NCBI GenBank assembly: GCA_032433595.1 | Contig: JASWJB010000019.1 | Span: forward strand, 186,001-250,000 | Length of the DNA stretch: 64,000 bases | Source of the DNA: Conoideocrella luteorostrata | Taxonomy: Eukaryota; Ascomycota; Sordariomycetes; Hypocreales; Clavicipitaceae | Direction of reading: 5' to 3' | Part shown: positions 36,518 through 47,964 of the stretch, one piece after another | Position numbering within the stretch: the stretch's first letter is position 1 | Layout of the letters: each line of letters starts with the position of its first letter | Translations under genes and position numbers: made by a program | Notes under the pieces: generated by a model | Told to the model about the DNA's origin: nothing | Database searches by the model: none | Seen by the model: the letters and a program-made list of their open reading frames with translations, nothing else

Positions 36518-37849
36518 CTACTGATCGCATGTAGAAATTGCACCGTCAATGCCCCAGAACTGATCAGCATTAAATGTTATCATGTCCTTCTTTTTCCATA
36601 GATCGTTGAAGGCAGAGAATAATATGATGTCTCCCGAGTTGCTGGCAAACTTCTCTCTTATAGAGTCAAGGGCTGCCTTTTGATTCTGTAAACTTGGAAC
36701 TGCCACTCCGTTTGTTGCACCCTTCGTTGGCCAGCCTGTTTCAGTAATGACAATCTTTTTATTATTTCCAGAGATATTGGATCGAATGTTAGAGACTGTC
36801 TTTTGCAGCCAAGTTCCTGACTGCGTGGCCGAAATGGTGCCATCAAAAAAAGGATGTGCATTAATTGCGCAGTAGTCTGACTCATTGCAAAGTTCTGGGT
36901 GAGCTAGAGCCGCGGTAAAGGTATCAACCGTAACAACTGGTCCGTTGTACCCTGCTGCACGGAGAACGGATCGCACCATACCCATGGATCGAATAAGATC
37001 TTCCGGCGATGTTTCACCATTGTTGATGAGCTCGTTTCCAACACTGACGGTATGCACAATATTCCAGTCACCATTAACCCCGGCAATAATCTTATTAGCC
37101 TCATCTTGACCCGAGGATGGATTCCAAACACCCAGGAAGAGTTTCATGCCGTGTCTCTTCGCTGCGGAGTATAGCAGGGGAACTTGGTCACAGTCGGTAC
37201 CATAGACCCGAACCACGGCATATAAACCAGCCATTCTCTTGAAATCGTCATCCACGTCTTGCTGGGACTTGCAGCTTTGATCAGCACGGTACGGCGTGTA
37301 CGACACTCCAAACCATTTTGATCCATCACCCTGGTTTTCGGATACATTGGATGGTAGTCCTATGCTCTGTGCCACCGGGACTACAGCTATCGTCGGGGCA
37401 GCAATCGGGGCCGGTAAGCCAGCAGAGGTAGCGGAGCTGTCATCGTTTCCTAACGGAGGGTTCTCCGAGGATGGAGAGATCAGTGTCTGCGTGCAATACG
37501 ACGTCATGCCAGTGGCTATTTCAGACTCATTGGAAGCAGCCTCAAGAGCCAAACTTGTGGGGAGCAGCAATACGTTCTCGGTCGCAATTCCGAGTGCTTC
37601 GCCAGCCTTGTTCACCCAATGAATCACTTCTCTTACACGCGTTGCCGTGGTAATTGATGAATCGTAAACAATGATGTCGGGCCCATGTTGAGTGTGTTCC
37701 CGAACATAATGTTTTCCTGTTAGGAAGGCATTCGTTAGTTTAACCTACACAAGAAAAGGTCCGACTTGCTGAATCTTACCAGCTGACTGTCCGGCTGCAA
37801 ATCGCCCCAGAACAAGAGAGAAAGCGAACCAGGTTGCGAGACGTGCCAT
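36518..37849 (-). CDS. Secreted GH17 beta-1,3-glucan-active wall protein (Scw4/Scw10-like)
   Basis: Exons 37849-37780 and 37716-36518 give 422 aa; the 63-nt intron has GTAAGA, CTAAC and CAG. The start MARLATWFAFSLVLGRFAAG is a signal peptide, so the protein is secreted. A propeptide-like segment and a Ser/Pro/Ala-rich linker follow. The GH17 domain runs from about residue 156 (KWFGVSYTPYR). It carries both catalytic glutamates in family motifs: the acid/base in VSVGNELINN (about Glu 252) and the nucleophile in VITETGWPTKG (about Glu 349). Family members hydrolyse or transglycosylate beta-1,3-glucan in the wall. No GPI signal is seen at the C-terminus (GAISTCDQ), fitting a soluble wall protein. 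Confidence 0.93.
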
Positions 37850-39439
37850 CTTCGTGCTCGCAGTAATAAGAATGTAAGAGTCTTGGTTTGCTGGAAAAGT
37901 AAGAGTTACTAAATCCAATGCAGGTAAGAATAATTGGAAACGTGTGATTTTAAGTTGAAGATGAAAAGGAATGACCAATTGATCAAGGAGAAATGGGCAG
38001 CCAGTATAATGGCCGTGAAAAAAGACTCTCACAGTGAAGGAAAGAAGGGAAAATGTGACATCCAACAAAGACTAAAAGTCGAACATGAGTATTAGGCGGT
38101 TCGTGTTTGCGGATAGACGAATGTTCTCTGTTATTATTAAGACTTCAATGACAGGTATCGCGTTGCCATGGAGCCTTCAATGAGGCCGACATTTGGCTTA
38201 TAGAAGCCAGTAAATTCACCTATGTCTATTAATACTGAGTCCTATTGAGAAAAAAAGTATCAATAAACAAAACCTCCTCTGGGAATGTGATTACCAGTGG
38301 AATAAGAGACACGGAATTCCAGTGCCCGATTTCAAAGTGAGCCCCACAAGCGCGACAATACTGGACACGAGGGTGTAAGAGGGGACGGAACGGAGGCGCC
38401 GCCGGAAAAGGTATATACGTGCAACAAGTTTGTAATAGTACGCCCTTGTACTACGTAGATAGTCGTCTGCTTGATCTAGAATCCCCAAGCAGGAGGTTAC
38501 GACGTTGATGAGTCATAGATAGATGCCACCAAACACAGAAAGTCGAGAACCAAGACTTCAAGGCTTTTTTATACACTGGATCAAGTGTGCTCATTAATTT
38601 TGAATTCTGTTTTCTTCCCTCTTTCAAAACCTAACCATTATTTTCATATGGCTTTACATTGGCCCAGCAATATTCATTGTGGACGATAACTTCACTAGTC
38701 CTTTCATGTCGCTTTAATGAACGTAGTACCGACACTGGAATGGTTGCTCGCCGCTTTATATTGCCATCATTTGCAAGAACACAACAGTCAATCCTCTTAG
38801 CCCTGTTGAACACGCACAATAAATTAAACCGATGGAAGCACGTACGGCCACTATCACTTCTTCGGCGCGATGGTTAGCTGGGATGTTCGGCTGGCCGAGA
38901 CATAAACAGCACTATGATGGTATGTTTGGCACTAGCGGTACCGCGTTCGTGGTCGTGACCGTTGCGACATATACGACCCAGCGTATCGAGGCTGACAACA
39001 TCCCTTACACTGCTGACTCTTCCTGCTGCTACGCGACCCAGTTGGCAACTTTGCAACATGATCGGGCTTGATTACTCTGCTAATACTAACTCCACATTGC
39101 ACTGACATCAAGTACTCTTTTGACCGGGGCAGCGTTACATGCAGTTGGCCAAAGCGTAATTCATGTTAGACGAGTTTGAATATTGTGCCGTGCTTTGCGG
39201 TTATATTAATGATATTATACAATAGAGTTCTTGGCCAGTGTCATGCAACACGGTTGGTCTGTCAGGACAACCAGCTATATTAGCGTCGCTCGGTTGAATA
39301 CAAAGAGACCGGCGCATCCAGATGTTGTCAGCACAGCACTGATCACAGTGCTGATTACCAGCCCAACTTTGGGTGATGCATGCCAATTGCCATAGCTGTC
39401 GAGGCTAGGCTAGAGTAAAAATAAAATCATGTAGACAAA
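37850..39439. other. Upstream region of the GH17 gene and 3' flank of LCB1
   Basis: No gene is supported. Short frames at 38291-38488 (TTG start) and 38832-39071 (79 codons) have no similarity. The left part should be the GH17 promoter. I checked for splice-linked small exons and saw none I could defend. Confidence 0.45.
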
Positions 39440-41304
39440 TCACCCCATCTTGCTTCCAGGTTTACGCGTCATAACCTTAGTGATGGCGTGCCTAATTACT
39501 GCACCAGCCTTCTCAATCTCTTTCTTTGAAAGCGCAGAGGTAATACAAATCTTCAAGGCAGGTTTAGCTACCCATCTTCCGTCTCGTGCTGCGATGGCGT
39601 GTGCATACGGTCTCGTCTTGAGCCTAGCGATTAGAACTCCATTTGCTAAGCACTGTCGATATCGATTAGAACAGATTTACACAATGAGGCATGTCATGGT
39701 ACGCTTTCTCTTACCTCGTCTACACATTCTAATAAGATGCGCTCTTGTTCATCAACGCTCAGTTTCTTGGTCGTGACTACATCAGGCTTCAATACGAGTA
39801 ATAAGATTGGGTTTTCCAGAGCACTGGTGCATATAACCCAGTCGCTGCGCGGATCCAGCTGTAATTTCATGGCTTGGATGTTCTCTCGACACTGAATGAG
39901 AATATCGGGGCTCGACTGGAGAAGATTGACCGTTTCACTTGCTGTCATGGCCAACATGGCTGGGAGAGCAGCTGAGTAGGTGTAGGCGGAAGAGGTAATG
40001 CGTTGATGCTCAACAACGTCCTTGGCACCAGCACAGAAACCACCGCCAGCGCATAGTGGGCCTGAAAGGGAACCAACAATCATATCAACCTGCTGAGGGT
40101 CAACATTCTGAGCTTCCGTCAGGCCTCGACCAGTTCGTCCCAGTACTCCAAAAGACCAGGTTTCATCTAGAATGATGCGAAACTTGTATCTTTCTTTGAG
40201 TTCAACAAACCTCGGAAGATTAGTAACGTCCCCGCATGTCTCAAAAAGGCCTTCTGTAACAACAAATCTTCGGGTGAGCTTCTTCCCTTTTGCCTGTTCT
40301 ACAGCGACGGATTTCATTACTCGCTCCAAGTCATCCGTGTCGCCATGCCTGAACCATTTGATGTTGCTTCGAGAGGCCTGCAAGCCCTTTCGAATCGAGT
40401 AATTGACGGCTTCATCGGCAATGATAACGTCACCACGTTTACAAAAGGCGGGTATGACACTGGAAACAGTCGAGAAAGCCTGTGCATATACAATGCAGCC
40501 TTCGGTCCCAAGATAATTGGCTATGTCGGCTTCAGCTTTGACATGAACATCCTGCGTGCCATAGAATTGTGGAGGCCCACATGGGCCAACACCGTAAGTT
40601 CGCAATGTCTGAATAGCCTTCTCCTTAATCTGCTCATTAGCATTGAAGTTATAAAAGTTGTATGATGCGAGATTCGTGACAGTTCGACCGTTTGACAATT
40701 TGACTTTCGGTCCAGTAGGCCTATGCACGGAAACAAAGGTCAGCTAGTTTTTTTTTGGTGGAAGGCACACAGGTTCAAGTAAAATTCAAGGGCGCAGTAG
40801 ACGTATGTTGGGATTGAGGTGATTTTCACTCTGCATGGCGAGGCAATGAACTGTACATACCCGACAATGACCGGGAGTTTGTCAGTCTCAGCTTCTTCGA
40901 GTGGCGTTTGCTCAGTGATGAGTGGCTCTGGGACCCAGTCGTCAATCAGCTCGTCGATTTCCTGGAGACAGCTTGCAACGTCAGCAAAATCTTTTGCAAT
41001 CAGAAGGGGGGAGGGGGGGTTGTCGATATCGCATCTCCGATAGCACAAACACAAGAGCGAAGGCAGTACGAACATCTTCCCTAAGCTTAACGAAATTTTG
41101 TTTGTGGGTCGAATATGATGGCGACAATAGATAGCGGATGAAGAACAAAATCAGGACGAGTTCAATGGCAGATCGCACGGGATCGTTCTGGTAGCTTGAA
41201 CGGATGTACCTAACGAGCACTGCCGAGCCAGGAACTTTCTGAAATGTTATCGTAGCTTGCTGCAGCACATGGCCGAGCTGGGTCTGGAATGCTTCAATAT
41301 CCAT
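39440..41304 (-). CDS. LCB1: Serine palmitoyltransferase subunit 1 (Lcb1)
   Basis: The ER-membrane subunit that pairs with Lcb2 to condense serine and palmitoyl-CoA, the first step of sphingolipid synthesis. Exons 41304-41074, 40961-40861, 40720-39715 and 39652-39440 give 516 aa in frame. The N-terminal membrane helix is SAIELVLILFFIRYLL. The fold-type I aminotransferase core has NLASYNFYNF, GVGPCGPPQFYGTQDVHVKA and ILDETWSFGVLGRTGRGLTE. The PLP-lysine motif of Lcb2 is absent, as expected for Lcb1. Intron 1 uses a GTTCGT donor; the other donors are GTATGT and GTAAGA. The C-terminal exon ends RKPGSKMG. The 140-nt intron 2 contains a run of nine T on the coding strand. Confidence 0.95.
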
Positions 41305-42008
41305 GGGTGTGGTTTCTTCTTCTCGTGGTGTTCTCGGAGGTGCGACGACACCTGGATTTGCGCAAGGGCTCTAATTTCACGGTCGGCTGCTTTCACGTGC
41401 AGCGGGTTGGAACGACAGAATGCTTGGATACGGTCGTACGGAGTAGGATGGCTGACACTAAGACCCACGCGAACCTTAGTCACATTCTAGGTTGACTGTT
41501 GCTTGGATATTGTCTTAACAAACCCAAAAAGTCTCTAATAACTTGGCTGCTGATAGCGTTAATACAAGCACATTACGCAATTCTACTTCCGATAGCATGT
41601 TATGTCATGATACTGCTGATACTACTAATTAAATGAGCCTGGAGGGTTCCTAACTTGCCTCGATGACAACCACAGGGGATGCAGAGGTCTAGTGCGACAA
41701 GAGTGATATCCAGGAGTTGTATCACAATGACTACATTGCAATTTTAACTGCTGTAGATGCGATTAAACAATGTCCATCAATACATAATCTACCCGAAGAC
41801 CAAAAAAGAAACCAAAAAAAAAACTAAAACCATTCTCTAATAACCGCCGACTATCAGACGTTCTATTACACAGATCATTGCGAAAGCGACATGTAGCAAT
41901 ACTTTATACCACGTAGCATCCTAGTCCGAGAGAAGAACACGGGCTGCTCTAATGCGCAACAAGTGCCGCTCCAGGTTTCGACGCTATGCCACATCTCATG
42001 ACTTAACC
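41305..42008. other. LCB1 upstream region and FKS1 3' flank
   Basis: No gene is seen. There is one TACGGAGTA 9-mer at 41437-41445, within the probable LCB1 leader or promoter, and A-rich runs near 41800-41830. The rest is presumably the FKS1 3' UTR. Confidence 0.55.
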
Positions 42009-45000
42009 TTAAGAAGTCTGCTGGGCTCCGGAACCCGTTGAGGACGAAGGCTCATATCCTGGTGGGAAAGTGTAATCAGTAGCAGCTGTACCGGTAACAG
42101 AGCTCTCGTGCGTGTCGTCATTTTTTAAGAAGTTTGGCTGCATCAAGGGCATTTTAGAGATAACGGCCTGCTTATAAAAATTTTTGAGTTTGTCATCCTT
42201 GAAAACCTTCTTCAGAGCAACAGGACCAGCAATCAACCCGACGAAAACAACTAACAAAACGAAGTACAGAACCGCATATCGAATGACCCGCCGGCGCCGC
42301 AGCTTCGACTGCTTCATGGAATATATAGGAGGCCGGATTTGCTGACTGCGGTAAGGTTAGCTGATGACTCGGAGGAAAAGCCTCAAGAACACAAAAACAT
42401 ACCTCGGCTTCAGCCAGAAAAGCATCATTGAGTGAAGCTTATCCACTTGTGGGATTAATATGACAGGAAGCATCATAAATAGCAACCAATGTCCAAGAAT
42501 AAAGTCAGCACCAAACATACTGAGTTCAGTAATTTTACACAAGAATTCCCGACCAGGCTGTGATATCGAGTGCCAGCCCATGGAATACCATTTACCAGTC
42601 CAAAATGCAATGTTGGACTGGTCGTTCTTCATCTCTCGAGTCAGGGCTATTGACACGATCAATTTGAAGATGAATCGTTGAATTGAAATGACGGCGATCA
42701 TGCCAGCCATTGTACGAGCAAAGTTCAAGCCCTCCAAAAAGAACATGCCTTCAAATGCAATCAACATGAAGATGGCGGCAAATGCGTGCGCAATGGCAGC
42801 TAGAACACTGCCAAACTTCTTGCAGCACATGCTCAGTAAAGGGCCCATAAAGCACGCCATACCAAACATAGCAGCAAGTACTCCAGCATTGACACCAATT
42901 GGGGCGAGCGCTATGACAAGCACTCGGATAAGAGCTGCAGTTGGCTTAAAATATTGTTGATCGTTGCTGTCTGGGTTACTGGATTCGTTCACGCCTGTCT
43001 GCGCATTGATAAACAAGTACGGTATCAATGTCCAAACAACTTGCAGCAGAGGTGAGAAGATTTCAGTGAAAAAAATATTGGCAATAGCGGCCCTCGGAAC
43101 ATCAGCGGACAACTTTGCGGAAGCCTCGCCGAGAGTTTTACGTTTGTACCCGGTTATTCTCGTACGCGACAGACGACAGAAAGCGATCCAGGACTGGCCG
43201 TGGCTTCTGGAATTACCTCGTGAGAGCCATCGGAGGAAATCGCGATAGTCGATGAAGAAGTCGTTCCACGCAAACTGATGCGGGTTATAGAGGAATGGAG
43301 AAATCGTGAGACCCAGGAGTGTGATCCAAAAATAGGTCAAAGCTGGCTGCCAAGCCGTCACTGTGGCAAAAAGCAACATCATCAACAATCTCGCACCCAA
43401 ATATATAGAGGGTCCAGCAAAGCGGGAGTATAGGACACCAAATGGAATACGAGCAGTTGCGAAGCCACGTCCGGTACCGATATAACGAGCGCCGCCAAAT
43501 GAAAGATCCTGCTGCACAGAGTTCGCGTAAATCTGGCAAACGAAAACTTCAAAAAATGGAGACAGCGAGAAGAATTGCTTCAGGAAGCGCACCAAGGCAC
43601 GCCAAACACCCCTTTCTGTTAGTTCCTGCACAATGAGAGGTACAAAGGACAGGAAGAAGACGAAGAAGATGGAAAAGACACTGCGCTGCACCCACTGCAT
43701 GATTGCATCTGTATTTGCGCATCCCGTAGGATATAGAGGATCCGTTGGAGGCTTATCAGGGTTGTAGTCACAACGAATCGTTTCATGCCGGAAAGCGCCG
43801 AAATTAAGCAAACACAACATAAATAGCTGCACAGACAGCATAATAAACATGTTGTTGACATGGAAGCCGGGGTGTGCATAGTAGAACGACAAAAATCTGT
43901 CAAGAGGTAGTTGTGTGCCAAGATAGTAGTATTCGCGGGAAAGCATTTGCTCGCCCATGCCAGTTCCAATTTTAGTAGTGAAGTTGAGAATAGAGCCAAA
44001 GCCAAGATCACGGCCTTTGCCACATTGGTAGTATTCGCAGTGCTTAATTCGACCGCCACGAAGAATAGCGTTCATTCCGGCAAAAATATCCTCGTTTAAG
44101 TGCAATCCCTTTTGTGCCTTAGATACACCACCACGCGTTGTCATAAAAATTCCATTTAGGAAGTCAGGATGACCATAGTGAAGCTTGCCTCCAATCTGAG
44201 CCAACGTTCGGGCAAACAAAGTACCAAATGTTTGCTCCTTTCCGGCAGCAACATCACCTAGAATGCCAATGTTTTCGGAGAAAATGTACTCCCGGGCACC
44301 AAGAATGGCGACCGGTGTTCTTACTTCGTTCTTCACGCCCGGTGTATAGGGAGAAACGTTGTCTGTCTTCATTTCTTCAAATTCAGCCAGGACACTACGA
44401 ATCTTGAGACATTCCTCGAGGTAATTATCTTGGTTGGCGTCGATGAGTTGAATATATTCGCCGCGGTAGAAAATCAAGGAGTGATTCTGATTGTCTGATT
44501 TGCCGTCACCTAGAACTGGATTACCCGAGAGCTGGATTCTGAACTTGGGTCGACGCATTCCATTTTCCATGACTTCGGAGTGGCCATCAATGAGCGCGGA
44601 GTAAAGTCTTGGTTCTTCACCTTCAGCCAACGGGGGTTCCTCATCTAAGTAGGCAATTTGAAGGTCAGGGTATGCCCGAAGGAGGAACTCAGCGTTTTCC
44701 ATCTCCTCCTTCTTGAACTTAGAGTAGCGTTGCATTGACACCACGATCTTGAACTTGCGGCGAGCCATTCGTTCCAATTCCCGTTCAAGCTTATCTGAGT
44801 TTCCTCCAAACATCTGCACGACTTCAGGGTTCTCTACTCGATAGAGGAGCTTAATAGCTCGACTGTAGTTCATGAAGCCTGAGATTGTGCGATAGAGAGT
44901 CTGTGAGCGAAGTGACGCCCAGATCCGGGTTCTCAATGTGTACTCGGGAGCTGATGATTTGAAACCAATGCAATAGAAGGGCAAGTCGTCGATTTTACTC

Positions 45001-47964
45001 TTCGCTGTGTCCTTCTCATTTTTTTCTGGTTCACCATTCATTTGCGCGGTCTCATCAGCGAGTATCTTAGTATCCTTCACGAAGCAATCCCACTCATGCG
45101 GGTGCAATTGTTTGAGATATTCCAAGAGCGTCACACGCGAATACGGTTCATCCTCGCGGATGATTTCGCGGAGGGACAAGAGGATCTTTTCGCTATAGTG
45201 AGGAATCATTACCGTGAATGTTGGCATATTATCAACCGGAAGTGGTTCAGGGATCGGCGTGGACAACGACTGAGCAAAGAACGAGATTCGACGCTCTGCC
45301 TCACTTTGGCTCGGGAAGAACTCGGTTTTGAATGAATGATCCTCCTGCGAAACGAAGAATGTAGGAGCTCGCAGTGTCCTCTTGCCTTCCTGTTCAGAAG
45401 GCACCTGATGATAGAGCAACTTCTGGACATGGTCTATCGCCAATAAATGCTCGCGATACATTGAGATGACGATTGCATTCCACACCTGTGAGATAAGGAC
45501 CTTCGGTTTGTATTTGATCTCCATATCCGTTGTTGCTAGAACTTTGGAGTAAATGCGCTTAGGAAGTCGCGAAAAGATGTTTCTCCATGGGGTCCAGATA
45601 GATGAACCAATGTAGAATGATCGGGCTATGGAGAAGACTGTGTTGGCGAGAACGTAGAAGAGATACGTATCCAGGAAGAAGAAGATCAGGTCTGTAAAGG
45701 CCATCAAACCCAGAAGAATATAGTTTTGGTATTTGCACAGCATGTCCTTGAGAATGTAATCGCCTGCACATTTAGGCTGAAAAATTGAGAGATACCGAAT
45801 AACGTCTCGAAACGAGAGTGTAAGGTACACATAAGATTCTCCGAACTTGGCGCCAAACACGGTGATCCATAAGCCAAACGACATGGCCATATCATTGCCT
45901 TTTAACCGCGGCCAGCTGGCTGTGAAAGTTTGACTAGCCACGTATTGTCGCGAATTTTTTGTCAAGTAGCTGCCGAACAGGCCTCCTAGGGGCATTACTG
46001 AAAAAAATACAAACGTGATAACGGCAATGATGAAATTGACAATGCCGATGATGTAGTCGATATCCACACCGCCGGCCTGCTCAAGCTTCGTCTTGAACAT
46101 AAGGACCTTGACAGCAGGAGCAACATTGATAGCAAAGATAAGGAGAAGAAATAGTAGTCGCTTCGTTAAGTGCTGCGCGCCGGCCCAACGACGCGGTACA
46201 TATGCCCACTCAGCCAGCGTAGCGAGTACTTGAATCAGTGATGCGACACCTCCACCGATAGAGACAGCAGCAAGATGTGTAGAGCCAGCGGGCTGCTGGT
46301 TTAGTTGCTGCTGATACTTAGGGCCAAAGAGAAGAGACGGTGCATTGTGAGAAGTGTAAAACCAAAACATAGTGAGATGGATGATCCAAATTCGGTTGAA
46401 GTTAACGAGAAGATGGAACCACGACCTAGACTCCTTGTAGGTTTTGAAGAAGCATTTCTTCCAATTGATGTCTTTGAGCTTAGCATAACGTTCAGCAGGA
46501 GGCACATCAACCAGCTTGCTCTTATCCTGCATGACGATGCGCTCGATGCCTTCAGGATACCAGAAGAGCTGGTTACAGTCGTCATACCCGATTATGTGTT
46601 TGTGGTCCCGTTCGCGGCGAACATAGACCCCGTTGAGAATCTCGTAGCCCTGGTCGCGAACATACTGATAAAGAGGCGTAATAATGTTATTCAGGTATGT
46701 GAACTCGTCCACTGGTTCAACAACTGCTTGGCATGCGGGAGAATTGAGATAATCATCAGCACATTTGAAAATAAAACACAAGCACTCCGGCATGAATCGC
46801 ACTTGGTTTGCCTCGCCCCAGCACAGTAAGTACAAGGCGATCTGTCGGACACGGTCGTGCTGTGACATGCGATTCATGCGAGTTTTCCAGCGAAACTCTG
46901 CGGCTTCAAGGCTGTCATCGCCTTCCAAGTCTTGCAACGCCTCAGCTTCATTGGCATTCTCATCGGTATTGTTCTTCTTCTTCTTATTTTTCGCTTTACG
47001 ACGCAACCCTTTCGTCTTTCTATTGGCGAAACCGACCGCGTCGTCCAGATCCAAATGAGCTGCGAAGTACCATTTTCGATAATTGGCGTTGTCACCCCCA
47101 ATATAATCAGCATGGAGTGAGAGCAGGGCTTGATTTGGTGTCATACGAGAAGCTCTCGAGTCGAGCAGCGTCATGAGATGATCATACATGTTTCTCATAC
47201 TATCACGCTGGAAGCCAAATTTTCCTGTTAGATCCAAGAAGATATCTTCAATTTCCTCCTTTGACAAGGGAATCTGTGCATCGGAAGTCCAAGCAGGATA
47301 TGGCTCCTTGGACCGCTGTCCAGCAGGAAGAACATTACCGTAATCCATACCGTAATTTGGGGTCGATGCGCCGGATGAACGATTAGCTCCGTAAGAAATC
47401 TGTGACGAGGGTGGTCGATATCCGCGTTGACCATCCCCATAACTATTATAGCGTTCGTCACCGCGTCCATAATAGTCCATCTCAGCAGCTCGAGCCATGT
47501 CGGACCTCATTGTGAAGTCACTAAAGGTCTCAGAGTCCTCCTCAGAACCATGGCGGGCACCGCCCTGTGCTCCATGGCCACCATAACCTTGGTTATAGTC
47601 TTGCTCGTAATAGCCACCCTGTCCGTTGTAGTATTCATCTTGGTACTGATCCTGGCCGTCATAATAGCCGCCCTCTTGGTGATAGGCATTGTTTGGGTCT
47701 GCATTATAATATCCGCTGGCAAGAAGAAAATTAGTCAGAATTTACGCTGGCAGTTTAAAAAAAAAAAGGGGGTGGTTCTTACGATTCATCATAGTAACCT
47801 TCTCCGCCTTGGCCGCCCTGAGCACCGTGTCCACCACGAGCATCATAACCATTGTCGTAGTACTGATCATCTTGATAGTAAGAATCAGCATTGCCATGGT
47901 TGTCAGCATGGTGACCATAGCCATCGTCGTACTGGTCATTGTGACCACCCGGATAGCCCGACAT
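42009..47964 (-). CDS. FKS1: 1,3-beta-glucan synthase catalytic subunit, Fks1
   Basis: The plasma-membrane enzyme that makes beta-1,3-glucan from UDP-glucose; it is regulated by Rho1 and is the echinocandin target. Exons 47964-47783, 47715-42403 and 42345-42009 give 1943 aa. The N-terminal about 120 residues are Gly/Tyr/Gln-rich ([20 protein letters not shown] onward). Then come the FKS1 N-terminal domain ([20 protein letters not shown]), a first group of membrane helices, the large cytosolic glucan-synthase domain ([48 protein letters not shown]), and a second group of helices. Hot spot 1 at 45801-45827 reads YLTLSFRDV (residues about 691-699). The hot-spot-2 position at 43674-43697 reads QWVQRSVF. 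The last exon encodes a single helix and a Ser/Thr-rich tail. Intron 1 has a T11 tract near its donor. Confidence 0.97.

Noticed and set aside
38832..39071. 79-codon plus ORF between GH17 and LCB1
   Set aside because: Composition is not protein-like and no splice-linked continuation was found.
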